A DNA stretch of 64,000 bases from JAOBAU01 sp034667465 (lineage in GTDB: Bacteria; Acidobacteriota; Thermoanaerobaculia; Gp7-AA8): contig JAXDJV010000022.1 in the NCBI GenBank assembly GCA_034667465.1, positions 183,825 to 247,824 of the forward strand, given 5' to 3'. The notes beneath the pieces were generated by a model. It was not told the DNA's origin, did not search any database, and saw only the letters and a program-made list of their open reading frames with translations. This document shows positions 51,573 to 60,725 of the stretch, one piece after another. How positions within the stretch are numbered: position 1 is the first letter of the stretch; each line of letters opens with the position of its first letter. The translations under genes and the position numbers were made by a program.

Positions 51573-52790
51573 TTACCCGCCGTACGCCGCGAGCACTTTT
51601 CGGGCGTTCTCGCGCCACGAAAACGGCCCCTGCGCATCTTCGGCGGCGCGTGCGCCGAGCCGTTTCGCGAGCGGCTCGTCGGTGAGGAAACGGATGATGG
51701 CGTCGCCGAGCGCGCCGGGGTTTTCGATCGGGACGAGCAGACCGGAAACTTCGTGCTCGATGACGTCCTGCATCGCGCCGGCGCGGCTGGCGACGATCGG
51801 TGCGCCAAACGTCTGCGCGACGTGCAGTGCGCCGCTCTGGTAGATGTCGCGGTACGGAAAGACGATGACGGACGCGAGGCGCATCCATGCAGCGACGTGT
51901 TCGGATGCGATGTACTCCGGGACCCACGTAACTGAATTCTCGATGCCGAGTTTGCGCGTCAGCTCTTTGTGCGCGTCGACGTCGAAATCGTGAAACGGAT
52001 AACCGGCGAGGACGAGCCGAGCGCCGGTCTCGCGATGAATGCGCGGAAACGCTTCGAGCAAAACGTCGGTCCCTTTGTAACGCGACAGCGTGCCGAAGAA
52101 GAGCACGATCCGTTCGTGCTCACCGACACCGATTCGCCGCCGCAGTTCCGTCGCGTCGACGGACGGATCGCGCAGCTCATCGAACAGCTCTTCGTTGCCG
52201 TGGACGATCACGCTGACTTTCTTCTCCGGTACGCCGAACGTCGACGTGAACTCCTCGCGGTTGCGCTCGAAGTGGACGAAGACGCGATCGAAGAGCCGAT
52301 AGATGCGGCGATAGAAAAAGCGTCGCGACGCGGAGCGATCGAAGAGACCGCCCGACTTTCCGCCGGCCGAGAACGGATGGACGTTGTGGCAGATGTCGGC
52401 GAAGAGCGGCGCTTTGCGGCGCAGGAGCATGAGCGGAAAAAGATCGGAGGGAAAACGGATGTCGCCGAGCTGCACCACGTCGGGTTTGAGCTCCCTGACG
52501 CGGCGGATGACGCGCAGCCATTCGGAGTAGTAGCTGACCGCGCGCGTGATGCGGCGGAGCTTGCGAAACAGGACGGCGATTTTGTTCGTCGACAGCTGTC
52601 CCGCCGGTTTCGGATCCCAGAGATCGATCAGCGTTTCGACTTTGAACGGATGCTCGAGCGCCGCCAGCTCGTAGTTTTTTTCGGTGATGAGCGTGACGTC
52701 GGCGCCCGCCTGCGCCATGGCGCGGCAGAGCTGGAAAACGTAATGGATCATGCCGCCTTTGCCGGCGAATTCGATGACGACGATTTTCAT
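51573..52790 (-). CDS. Glycosyltransferase family 4
   Basis: The 405-residue protein starts MKIVVIEFAGKGGMIHYVFQ, a GT-B acceptor loop. The donor domain has LFFGTLSRYKGTDVLLEAFP and the E-x7-E region around PYRDIYQSGALHVAQTFGAP, IVASRAGAMQDVIEHEVSG. It transfers a sugar to the growing repeat unit. It overlaps the upstream GT4 by four bases (ATGA) within a repeat-modified region. Confidence 0.9.
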   Translation of the reverse strand: MKIVVIEFAGKGGMIHYVFQLCRAMAQAGADVTLITEKNYELAALEHPFKVETLIDLWDPKPAGQLSTNKIAVLFRKLRRITRAVSYYSEWLRVIRRVRELKPDVVQLGDIRFPSDLFPLMLLRRKAPLFADICHNVHPFSAGGKSGGLFDRSASRRFFYRRIYRLFDRVFVHFERNREEFTSTFGVPEKKVSVIVHGNEELFDELRDPSVDATELRRRIGVGEHERIVLFFGTLSRYKGTDVLLEAFPRIHRETGARLVLAGYPFHDFDVDAHKELTRKLGIENSVTWVPEYIASEHVAAWMRLASVIVFPYRDIYQSGALHVAQTFGAPIVASRAGAMQDVIEHEVSGLLVPIENPGALGDAIIRFLTDEPLAKRLGARAAEDAQGPFSWRENARKVLAAYGG

Positions 52791-54076
52791 GCTGTGTCAT
52801 CCCGAGCGTTTCGCGAGGGATCCGGGTGGGTGGTGCGCGCTGCGAGTCCCTTCCGCCCGGATCTCTCGCTGACGCTCGGGATGACGGCGGCGTACACCTC
52901 GTTCAATCGCGCAATCCACGCTGCCGTCGAAAACCGTTCGCGTGCGATCGCGCGCGCCGCATCCGACATGCGCGTGGTCGTTTCGCGATCGGCGAGCAGT
53001 CGCACGATCTCTTCGGTCAACCGTTTCGGATCGGCCGGCGGCACGAGACGTCCTGTGACGCCTTCCGCGACGATCTCCGGAATTCCGCCGACGTTCGACG
53101 CGACGACCGGTAATCCGGCGGCCATCGCTTCGAGCAGCACGGTCGGAAAAGCGTCATCGAGACTCGGATGGACGAGCAGATCGCAGCCGGGAAGAATCGC
53201 GTGCACGTCGCGCCGATAACCGGCCCATCGCACGCGATCGGCCGCCGCGCCGAGCGTGCGCGAGAGCGCCATCCACTCTTCGCGTTTCGCGCCGTCGCCG
53301 ACGATCAGCAGATACGCATCCGGCACCTGCTGCACGACCGCGTCGGCGGCGGCCAGCAACATCTCGACGCCCTTTCCCTCCCGCAACACCGAGACCGTCA
53401 CGGCCACGCGCGCGTCGGGAGGAATGCCGAACTCGCGCATCAGCAGCTCGCGACTCGTGGCGCGATCGCCCTCGAAACGCGCCAGCTCGATGCCGTTATG
53501 TACGGCGCGATACTTCGCCGGATCGACGCTGCGCAATTGCAGATACTGCTCGCGCAACGCGCCCGAGACCGCGATGACGGTCGACGACCAGCGATCGAGC
53601 GCGACGCGCATCAGCCAGTCGCGCGCGATCGCTCCGGTTCCCACTGTCGGCGGCGCGACGTGCAGCGACGCGATCGACGGCACGCCGGTGATACGCGAGA
53701 CGAGCGCCGCCCAGGTCGCGGCGTACGTCAGATGCGCGTGAATCAATTCGATCTCGTGCTCGCGAACGAATCGCAGCAGACGGCGGAACGCGGCGACGTC
53801 GCGCAGGTTCTTCGCGCCGAGGTTCGTGAAAGGCACCTGCTCGCGCCGTACTTCCTCTTCGACGACGTTCCCGCCGATGCTCGCCAGGCAAACGACGAAC
53901 AGCTCGTAACGCGACGCGTCGTAACCGCGGGTGAACGGCACCACGAGCGACTCCGCGCCGCCCATGTTGAACGAGTCGATCAGCCAGAGAAGACGGATTC
54001 TTTTGCGCGGTCGAACATCGCCGTCAGCGACCGCTCCGGCAGAAAACTGCGGAAGCGCGGCGCCAGCGTCGCCCAC
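52787..54076 (-). CDS. Glycosyltransferase family 4 with repeat-encoded C-terminal tail
   Basis: The core runs from RLLWLIDSFNMGGAESLVVP to a GT4 donor domain (VTVSVLREGKGVEMLLAAAD, HPSLDDAFPTVLLEAMAAGL, VVASNVGGIPEIVAEGVTGR). The last 28 or so residues (SVSERSGRKG, HPDPSRNARDD) are encoded by a TGTCATCCCGAGCG repeat (52795-52886), which keeps the ATGA overlap with the next gene. The start is unresolved: the first standard codon, GTG 54076, overlaps the upstream kinase gene by 97 bases, and no ATG/GTG/TTG lies closer to that gene's stop at 53980. Confidence 0.8.
   Translation of the reverse strand: MGDAGAALPQFSAGAVADGDVRPRKRIRLLWLIDSFNMGGAESLVVPFTRGYDASRYELFVVCLASIGGNVVEEEVRREQVPFTNLGAKNLRDVAAFRRLLRFVREHEIELIHAHLTYAATWAALVSRITGVPSIASLHVAPPTVGTGAIARDWLMRVALDRWSSTVIAVSGALREQYLQLRSVDPAKYRAVHNGIELARFEGDRATSRELLMREFGIPPDARVAVTVSVLREGKGVEMLLAAADAVVQQVPDAYLLIVGDGAKREEWMALSRTLGAAADRVRWAGYRRDVHAILPGCDLLVHPSLDDAFPTVLLEAMAAGLPVVASNVGGIPEIVAEGVTGRLVPPADPKRLTEEIVRLLADRETTTRMSDAARAIARERFSTAAWIARLNEVYAAVIPSVSERSGRKGLAARTTHPDPSRNARDDTA
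52795..52886. repeat. TGTCATCCCGAGCG inverted repeat, copy 3, inside GT4 coding end
   Basis: Arms read TGTCATCCCGAGCG-TTTCGCGA and the inverse. The central GC block GAGTCCCTTCCGCCCGG matches, in opposite orientation, the centre of the copy at 61555-61643. It supplies the GT4 C-terminal residues. Confidence 0.85.
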
Positions 54077-54891
54077 GCCATTCCGCGCGCCGACGCGTAG
54101 GTCTGCAGGTAACGGCGCACCGCCTGCGAGACGTGGTTCGATTCGAGAAACGTCTTCGCGAATGCCTGCTCCGGCGGCAGGCGTCGGTATCGAGTCCATG
54201 GATAGCTCTGTCCGTACGTCAGTGGAAAATGAAAGAGATCGAGCGTGGGCGGCGCGTCGGTCGCGAATCGTTCCCAGTCGACGACACCGGCCTCGCCGGA
54301 CTCATTCAGGAGCAGGTTCCGCGCCCAGAAATCGCCGTGCGTCGCCGCGGTCGCGTCATGAAACTTCGCGAGCCACTTCGCGGCGGCGTCGAAATGCGCA
54401 TCGACGTATCGAGATGGCGCGAGCCGATTCTGTAAATCGACATACACCGATCGTCCGGCAACCGTGCTCAGCTTCAACACTTCGACGCCATCGCGCTCGC
54501 GGTAATCGAGCACGCGCGGCACCGTCGCGCGCAGCTCCGGCGGCAACATCACCTGCAGCCGTTCGTGAACGTCAGACTCCGCGCGCAGCGACGAACCGCG
54601 TCGCACTTTCACGATCTCCGACGGTTGCGATGCACCGTCGCGAAAGAGAAACGCGATCGTCTGCGCGCGATCGCTCCCCGCGTAGTCGAGCAGCAGAATC
54701 GCCGGCACGGCCGGTTCGCCGAGCGTGTCGAAGAACTCGGTCACTTCAGGAGTGTCTCGATGCGGCCGGAGTGGCCGCATCCACAGCCGCCCCGCCGGCG
54801 AGTACGCGACGTACAGCGCATTGCGAAAGTACGCGACCGCCGGCGCGGAATCGAGCGGCACCAGGTAGCGGCCCGACCGCGCGTATCTCAC
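53980..54891 (-). CDS. APH-like phosphotransferase in polysaccharide locus
   Basis: The GTG start overlaps the flippase stop (GTGA) and gives 303 residues. The kinase motifs are intact: Brenner HGDFWARNLLLN and the metal-binding Asp in GVVDWERFATD, as in aminoglycoside phosphotransferase/choline-kinase-type enzymes. The N-terminal 100 residues (AYFRNALYVAYSPAGRLWMR) are divergent. In a polysaccharide operon it may phosphorylate a sugar or lipid acceptor; antibiotic resistance is less likely. A related kinase domain is fused to the GT4 at 56378-58642. Confidence 0.75.
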   Translation of the reverse strand: MRYARSGRYLVPLDSAPAVAYFRNALYVAYSPAGRLWMRPLRPHRDTPEVTEFFDTLGEPAVPAILLLDYAGSDRAQTIAFLFRDGASQPSEIVKVRRGSSLRAESDVHERLQVMLPPELRATVPRVLDYRERDGVEVLKLSTVAGRSVYVDLQNRLAPSRYVDAHFDAAAKWLAKFHDATAATHGDFWARNLLLNESGEAGVVDWERFATDAPPTLDLFHFPLTYGQSYPWTRYRRLPPEQAFAKTFLESNHVSQAVRRYLQTYASARGMAWATLAPRFRSFLPERSLTAMFDRAKESVFSG

Positions 54892-56381
54892 GGCACCGCC
54901 TGCGGGATCGGTTCTTTCACCGCCGTCGCGCGGCGCGAAAGCAGCGTCTCTTTCGCCAGCTCGAAAATCTCCGGATCGAGGCGCCACAACGCCAGCAGAT
55001 AAACAATGCCGCCGAGCGCGACGCCGGCAATCAGCTGCACGAAGCTCGGCCATGCGCCGCTCACCATTCCAAACGCCCAGAGCGCCGCCGACATCACGCC
55101 GCCCGCGATGAAGCTCGGCGCGAGCGCTTTCAGCACTTCAGGAATCGATGAATGCACGAGGCGCACGCCGATGACGAGCGTCATCGAAACCGTCAGCGTC
55201 GTGACGAGCAGCAGCGCGGTCGCCACCGCCACCGCGCCGAATCGCGCCGCGAAAATCAGCGCCGGAATGATCATCAGCGACTTGATGACCGCGAGTCCCG
55301 CGAGCAGCTTCGCGCGCCCGGTCGCTTTCAAAATGTTGCCGACATGGTTTGACAATGACCCGACGCCGACGAAGAGCGCCAGCATCCGCAGGATCGGCGT
55401 CGCGTCAATCCACTTCGGCCCGAAGAAGGCGAGCACGATCGGTTTCGCGAGGAAGAAGAGTCCGAGCGACGCCGGCACCGTCATCGCAGAAACGTATCGC
55501 GTCGCGCGCAGAAACGGCGTGCGCAAACTCTCCCCTGCCGCGTGAATTTTCGCGAACGCGGGAAAGAGCACTTTGCTCAGCGCATACAGCGCAACCACGA
55601 CACCCGCCTCGGGGATTTTCGACGCCATCTGATAGAGGCCGAGCGCGGTGATGCCGAGGTAGCGGCCGACGACCGTGAGATCGGCGTCGGACGTGATCGC
55701 GTTGATGACGTTCACGATGATGATGCCGCGGCCGTAGCCGAGCATCGGCCGGAGCAGTTCCCGCGGAAAGCTCCACGTCGGACGCCACGGCACGATCAGC
55801 CAGAGCGAAACCGTCGAGACGGTCAGGCCGGCGATGTGTCCCCACACGAGGCTCCACGCGCCGAATCCGAAGTACGCGAGGACGATCGCGACGCTCGCTT
55901 TGACGGCCGCCAGTCCGAATTCCGGAATGGCGCGCGCGCGGAATCGCAGATCCTTCTGCGCGAGCGCGTCGTGCGTCGTGCCGAGGAACTTGATGATGAA
56001 ACTGAGGGCAAGCGCGCGAACGATCGCCGTTCCCTGCGGCGCGTGAAAAAACTCGGCGACGAATGGCGCGAGCACGAGAGTGATCAGGCACCAGAAGATG
56101 CCGGCAACGAGATTGATGACGAACGTGATCTGCGCGGCGTCATCGCGGCGATCGGGCCAGTAGACGAGCGCCATGCCGGAGCCGAGGTCGCCGATCGATT
56201 CCGCGTACGTCATGTACGCCATGGCGAACGCCAGCAGTCCGAACTCGCGCGGCACGAGAATGCGCGCGAGGAGGCTGATGCCGACGAGCGTGACGACTTT
56301 CGAGCCGGCGGTGGAAAGGAACGCCCACATCGCGGCCGACGCGGTCGCGCGTCCCATCCGCTTGCGCGGCTCCGCGGTCAC
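54888..56381 (-). CDS. Polysaccharide flippase (Wzx/MOP family)
   Basis: From the GTG overlapping the upstream GT stop (56381) the 497-residue protein has about twelve to fourteen hydrophobic segments. It has the polysaccharide-transporter start MGRATASAAMWAFLSTAGSK, then LLARILVPREFGLLAFAMAY. It moves undecaprenyl-linked repeat units across the inner membrane. Overlaps with both neighbours (GTGA) show tight co-translation in the locus. Confidence 0.88.
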   Translation of the reverse strand: MTAEPRKRMGRATASAAMWAFLSTAGSKVVTLVGISLLARILVPREFGLLAFAMAYMTYAESIGDLGSGMALVYWPDRRDDAAQITFVINLVAGIFWCLITLVLAPFVAEFFHAPQGTAIVRALALSFIIKFLGTTHDALAQKDLRFRARAIPEFGLAAVKASVAIVLAYFGFGAWSLVWGHIAGLTVSTVSLWLIVPWRPTWSFPRELLRPMLGYGRGIIIVNVINAITSDADLTVVGRYLGITALGLYQMASKIPEAGVVVALYALSKVLFPAFAKIHAAGESLRTPFLRATRYVSAMTVPASLGLFFLAKPIVLAFFGPKWIDATPILRMLALFVGVGSLSNHVGNILKATGRAKLLAGLAVIKSLMIIPALIFAARFGAVAVATALLLVTTLTVSMTLVIGVRLVHSSIPEVLKALAPSFIAGGVMSAALWAFGMVSGAWPSFVQLIAGVALGGIVYLLALWRLDPEIFELAKETLLSRRATAVKEPIPQAVP

Positions 56382-58642
56382 GCGTCGAGACTCCCGACGA
56401 TCACATTTTCGAGCACGCGCCGCCGCCACCATCCGCGCACGCCGGCCTGGCCGGCGCCGTGCGCGAGGATCTGCAGCGACTTGGCGAGCGTGAAGAGACG
56501 CAGCGCCTCTTCATCGCGCGGCGCGCCGCCGAAATAGCCGTCGAGGAATCGCGCGGCGAGTTGCTCGAACGCCCCGCGCAGAATCGGATATGAAAAACAG
56601 AGCCGCAGATGCACGAGGAAGTACGCGGCATCTTCGATCGCCAGCCCTTCGCGGAATCCTTCGAAGTCGATCACTTCGACCACGCGCGCGCCGATGTAGA
56701 TGTTGCCCGGCCAGTAGTCGCCATGATGCCCGACGACCGGACATGGCCGGCCGGCGACGCGAGCTTCAAGGCGCCGCAACGTTGCGATGATCGATCGGCG
56801 TGCTCTTCGCACGCGATGGCTCGCGGCGCAGACGAGCTCGAGATCGTTCAGCGCCAGCACGACGATCGCCGTCAGCAGGTGACGGCCATCCTCCTCGATC
56901 GTCATCTCCTGCTGCATGACGCGCAGCCACGTTCCTGCGCGGCGGAGCGGCGTCGCCACGCGGCGCAATGCGCCGCGGTTGCGCGCTTCGCGCAGCAGTT
57001 CGGCAAGCGACTTTCCGCGCGCGCGATCCATGATCACGCTGGCGTTCGTCTGATCGAGCTGCAGCGCGCGCGGCACCGTATAACCGACCTGCGCCGTCGC
57101 CTCGGCGACCATCGCGTTCATCCGCAGACGAAGCGTCGTCATCACGTCGAACTCGTGCCGCGCGCGATCGACGGCCGGCGCCGATTCGCCGCGGCGCGAG
57201 CGCTGTTGCTTCACGATCAGATCGCGGTTGGCGACGCCGTCGGACGCCGTGATCTCGGCGACGACGGAGTCGCGGCGCTGATGCAGGCAACGGACGCCGA
57301 CCGTTCGCAGCCGCAGTTCCGGCCAGCCGGTGGACGTCACCGCGTCCGCTTTTTCTTTCGGTACTTCGCTGTGGCGATCAACGAGCTCGACCAGGTCGGC
57401 AACGCAGCGGCGAACGTCAAACTCCTCGTGCACTTTTTCCTGTCCGGAGCGGCCGAGCGTGGCGCGCAGCTCCGGATTCTCGATGAGCCGCCGGATCGAG
57501 ATCGCGAGCTGATCGGAGTTGGTGGCGTCGACGAGAATGCCGCTCAATTCGTTGCGCACGAGCTCCGGGATTCCGGAGATCGCCGAAGCAATGACCGGCA
57601 CGCCGGACGCCATCGCTTCCATCAGCGAGATCGGGATGCCGTCCATCTGCCCGTCGCGCGCGATGACGCTCGGCAGCACGAAAACGTCGCTCTCGCTGAT
57701 CAGCCGCGCCACTTCATGCTGCGGCCGCGCGCCGAGGAGCTTGACGCGATCGGCAACGCTCTGGCGCTCGATCCATTTCTCCAGCGCGCGCCGGCGCGGA
57801 CCGTTGCCGACGATCGAGCAATCAACGTCGATCCCTTCTTTCTTCAGACGCGCGATCGCATCGACGAGATACGAGAGCCCTTTGAACGGACTGAGCGTGG
57901 CGACGGTGATGACCTGCGGCCGCGGCTGCTGATGCCGCGATCGCGCCTGCGCCTCTTCGTACACTTCCGGGTTCACGCCGATGTGCACGACTTCGACTTT
58001 GTTGGCGGTTTCCTCCGGATAGAGTCCGTTCAGAAACGCTTTGTTGAAGGTGGAGACGGCGCGGACAAACTTCGCGCGCCGCAGTTTCTCGCGCAGAAAA
58101 AGCCGCTGCACGAAGATGTCGGGGCCGTGCACCGTGAAGCTGTAGGTGATGTCGCTGAGCGACGAGATGATGTACGCCATCATCGCGGCGTTCGTCGCGA
58201 AGTGCGCGTGCACATGCCGCACGCCCGCCCGCGGCAGGTCCTCAGCGAGGTAGACCGACTTCGGAAACATCGCCATCGTCCGCAGCAGAATCGACGGCCG
58301 CAAAATCGAGTGCGCGGTGACGCGGAAGAAGAGCTTCACGTACGCGACCGGATCGGCAAAGAAGCGGCGGACGTTCGCCATCGCGATCGACGTCGAGAAC
58401 AGCGGCGTGTAGAGCGCGCGGCGGAGCCACGGTTTCGCTTCTTCGTGCATCACGCCGTCGTGATGACGGATGAGCGGCACGAGGACGACCGGCTGTCCGT
58501 GTCGTTCGAGCTCGTTGATCTCGCGCAGGATGTACGTTTCGTTGAGAACCGGAAAACGCGACACGAGCACGCCGATGAGATCGCGCACGCGAGGACTCGC
58601 GGAGTTTGCTGCAGTCGCCTGCGTTTCGACGGCGGCGGTCAC
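56378..58642 (-). CDS. GT4 glycosyltransferase fused to APH-like kinase domain
   Basis: The 754-residue protein has an N-terminal GT4 (about 20-420): VSRFPVLNETYILREINELE, VATLSPFKGLSYLVDAIARL, VLPSVIARDGQMDGIPISLM with EAMASGVPVIASAISGIPEL. The C-terminal part (about 440-754) is an APH-like kinase with HGDYWPGNIYIG and VIDFEGFREGL. Both active sites look complete. Such a fusion suggests transfer of a sugar followed by phosphorylation of the product, or regulated coupling. It overlaps neighbours by four bases each side. Confidence 0.87.
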   Translation of the reverse strand: MTAAVETQATAANSASPRVRDLIGVLVSRFPVLNETYILREINELERHGQPVVLVPLIRHHDGVMHEEAKPWLRRALYTPLFSTSIAMANVRRFFADPVAYVKLFFRVTAHSILRPSILLRTMAMFPKSVYLAEDLPRAGVRHVHAHFATNAAMMAYIISSLSDITYSFTVHGPDIFVQRLFLREKLRRAKFVRAVSTFNKAFLNGLYPEETANKVEVVHIGVNPEVYEEAQARSRHQQPRPQVITVATLSPFKGLSYLVDAIARLKKEGIDVDCSIVGNGPRRRALEKWIERQSVADRVKLLGARPQHEVARLISESDVFVLPSVIARDGQMDGIPISLMEAMASGVPVIASAISGIPELVRNELSGILVDATNSDQLAISIRRLIENPELRATLGRSGQEKVHEEFDVRRCVADLVELVDRHSEVPKEKADAVTSTGWPELRLRTVGVRCLHQRRDSVVAEITASDGVANRDLIVKQQRSRRGESAPAVDRARHEFDVMTTLRLRMNAMVAEATAQVGYTVPRALQLDQTNASVIMDRARGKSLAELLREARNRGALRRVATPLRRAGTWLRVMQQEMTIEEDGRHLLTAIVVLALNDLELVCAASHRVRRARRSIIATLRRLEARVAGRPCPVVGHHGDYWPGNIYIGARVVEVIDFEGFREGLAIEDAAYFLVHLRLCFSYPILRGAFEQLAARFLDGYFGGAPRDEEALRLFTLAKSLQILAHGAGQAGVRGWWRRRVLENVIVGSLDA

Positions 58643-60084
58643 GCGATTGCCTCCAGCTCCGGCCGCGAGCGCAGGCGTTCGACCGCGGCGGCGAAGCCGA
58701 GGACGATCCAGAGGTAGCGCTGATACGCGCCGTGAAGGAAGACGCTCGTCAGCAGGTAACCGGAAAGCGCAACCGCGATGCCGGCCACGATGATCGCGAG
58801 CTCGCGCCTCCCCTGTTCTTCGAAGTCACGGCGCGATTGATAGAGCGAAACAAACGCGATCGTCATCGCCGCAACGAACAGTGAGAGACCGACGACGCCG
58901 GTCTCGGCGGCGATCTGCATGTAGAGCGTGTGCGGAAACTGTTCGATGCCGGGCTCGTCGTATTGCGGCGCGGAGGAGCCGGCGATCGCGGAGTAACGGT
59001 CGTAGCGCGCGCTGAAGTTCGCGGCACCGACGCCGAGGTATGGATGATCGAGAAACATCTGCCATGCGGTGGCGAGCACGAGCGCACGCTTTTCGAGCGA
59101 CGCGTCGCGAACAACGCTCGTCTGCGTTCCGCCGGGAAGCAGCAGTTCGACCGTGACGAGACGCGCCCTGACGTCGGGCGGCATCACGATGAGCACCATC
59201 AGCAGCGCGGCGACGCCGGCGGCGGCGATGTGCGCCACACGCACGCGAAGTGAAACGAGCAGGATCACGGTCATCACTGCCAGTGCGAGCATCGCGCCGC
59301 GTGAATAGGTCAGCAGCGTGATCGCGCCGATGAGCAACGCCGCGGCAGCGAAGAGCAGGCGGCGGATCGCGCCGCGTGTGACGATCGCGCCGACCACCGC
59401 GAGCGGCAGCGCAATCAGGAGAATCTGCCCGTAAAAGTTCGGGTCGTTGATCGGTCCGGCGATGCGCGCGCCGGAGACGTCGCTGTAAATCGTCCCGGTC
59501 TGCACCGAGGCGAATCCGAAGAACTCCTGGTCGTAGCGGCCGGTCGCGATCTGAAACAGGGAGAGCAACGCGAGGCAGCTGGCGGTGAAGACGATCGCAG
59601 CGATCCCCTGCCGCAGCGACGTCCAGCTCGCGGCGATCATCGCGACGAGCAGATAGATCGCGAATCCTTTTCCCGCTTCGGTCACACGCTGATCGGCGAG
59701 CAACGTGTCCTTCGCCCAGAGCGTGCTGGCGAAGAGCACGTACACGTAAAGAAAGAGGAGCAGTGTCAGAGGAGTGGTGACCGCGGACAGCGGATGAAGA
59801 CGGCGGCGCTGCAACCAGACCGCGATCGCGAGGACGCCGATGAGCGGCTGGAGCATCGACGGCAGGCCGGTCGCGCGCGTCACGAGATCGGAAGCATTCG
59901 CATAAACGATGACGACGAGCACGGCGAGGCCGAACGAGAGCGGAATGTGCTGACGCAGACGCCACACGAGCGCCAGTGCGACGAGCGCGATCGCGGCGAA
60001 GAGCACGACGAAGAGAAGCGCGTGCGCCCTCACGACGAGCTCCGGTGCCAGCGCGACGACGAGCGTTGCGGCAGCGGCGCGCAT
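58639..60084 (-). CDS. O-antigen ligase / polymerase-like membrane protein
   Basis: The 481-residue protein from MRAAAATLVVALAPELVVRA has about eleven hydrophobic segments and a large loop containing FLDHPYLGVGAANFSARYDR and FPHTLYMQIAAETGVVGLSL. This H-x-H/NFxxR-type loop is seen in Wzy_C/WaaL proteins that polymerise or ligate glycans. It starts two bases after the Wzz-like stop and overlaps the downstream GT by four bases. Confidence 0.85.
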   Translation of the reverse strand: MRAAAATLVVALAPELVVRAHALLFVVLFAAIALVALALVWRLRQHIPLSFGLAVLVVIVYANASDLVTRATGLPSMLQPLIGVLAIAVWLQRRRLHPLSAVTTPLTLLLFLYVYVLFASTLWAKDTLLADQRVTEAGKGFAIYLLVAMIAASWTSLRQGIAAIVFTASCLALLSLFQIATGRYDQEFFGFASVQTGTIYSDVSGARIAGPINDPNFYGQILLIALPLAVVGAIVTRGAIRRLLFAAAALLIGAITLLTYSRGAMLALAVMTVILLVSLRVRVAHIAAAGVAALLMVLIVMPPDVRARLVTVELLLPGGTQTSVVRDASLEKRALVLATAWQMFLDHPYLGVGAANFSARYDRYSAIAGSSAPQYDEPGIEQFPHTLYMQIAAETGVVGLSLFVAAMTIAFVSLYQSRRDFEEQGRRELAIIVAGIAVALSGYLLTSVFLHGAYQRYLWIVLGFAAAVERLRSRPELEAIA

Positions 60085-60086
60085 CG

Positions 60087-60725
60087 TCAGAACCCGGCGG
60101 TTCGGAGACGGCGACTGAAACGCTCGCTGCCCCACGCGAGCATCGCGCCGATCAGAAGTCCGAGAATGAAGCCGGCGGCGATCGTCCGGCCAACGCGCGG
60201 AGTGGACGGCTCCGCCGGCGGCGTCGCCGCGGAGACGGTCGTGATGCCGTAGACCTTGTACATCTGCAGCGTCTGCGCGGCGATGATTTTCGGAACGCGA
60301 TTGGCGAGCTCGGCCGCGCGCGCCGGATCGTCTCCTTCCACTTCGATGCGGAAGAGATTCGTGTTCGGCATGACGCGCGAATCGATGATGTATTCGCCCT
60401 GCGAATCCTGCGGCGGCAGCGACGCGAGCACCTGCGCATGCGTGAGCGGCGTCGTCGCCAGCACCGCGACGGTGGCGATGATGTTGCGCCGCTCGAGCGA
60501 GTCGACGGTGCGCAAAAGATCGCCGGTTTGCAGCGCTTCGTTCGGCATCAGCGCGGCGATGGCGACCGCGCGATAACGCTTCGGCTGCAGCTCGGCCAGC
60601 GCCCACGCGCTCAGCGTCACCACCACCGTTGCCACGACGACGATCTGCCATCGATGGCGAATGCGGCGAACGGCTTCGGCTGCGCTGTCCGTCGCCACTT
60701 CCGTCGGAACCGGCATGCTCGTCAA
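60087..60725 (-). CDS. Wzz-like chain-length determinant protein
   Basis: The 212-residue protein has one N-terminal membrane segment (WQIVVVATVVVTLSAWALAE), a periplasmic domain (YRAVAIAALMPNEALQTGDL, NTNLFRIEVEGDDPARAAEL) and a C-terminal segment (IAAGFILGLLIGAMLAWGSE). This is the Wzz/polysaccharide co-polymerase layout, without a tyrosine-kinase domain. It sets polysaccharide chain length with the ligase/polymerase protein. It overlaps the sugar transferase gene by four bases. Confidence 0.87.
   Translation of the reverse strand: MTSMPVPTEVATDSAAEAVRRIRHRWQIVVVATVVVTLSAWALAELQPKRYRAVAIAALMPNEALQTGDLLRTVDSLERRNIIATVAVLATTPLTHAQVLASLPPQDSQGEYIIDSRVMPNTNLFRIEVEGDDPARAAELANRVPKIIAAQTLQMYKVYGITTVSAATPPAEPSTPRVGRTIAAGFILGLLIGAMLAWGSERFSRRLRTAGF

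Noticed and set aside
53980..54891. Aminoglycoside resistance gene
   Set aside because: The kinase fold is shared with antibiotic kinases, but the gene is embedded in a polysaccharide operon and has a relative fused to a glycosyltransferase.
56609..58717. Long open frame opposite the GT4-kinase fusion
   Set aside because: It mirrors a well-supported gene and has no domain; it is a GC-bias shadow.
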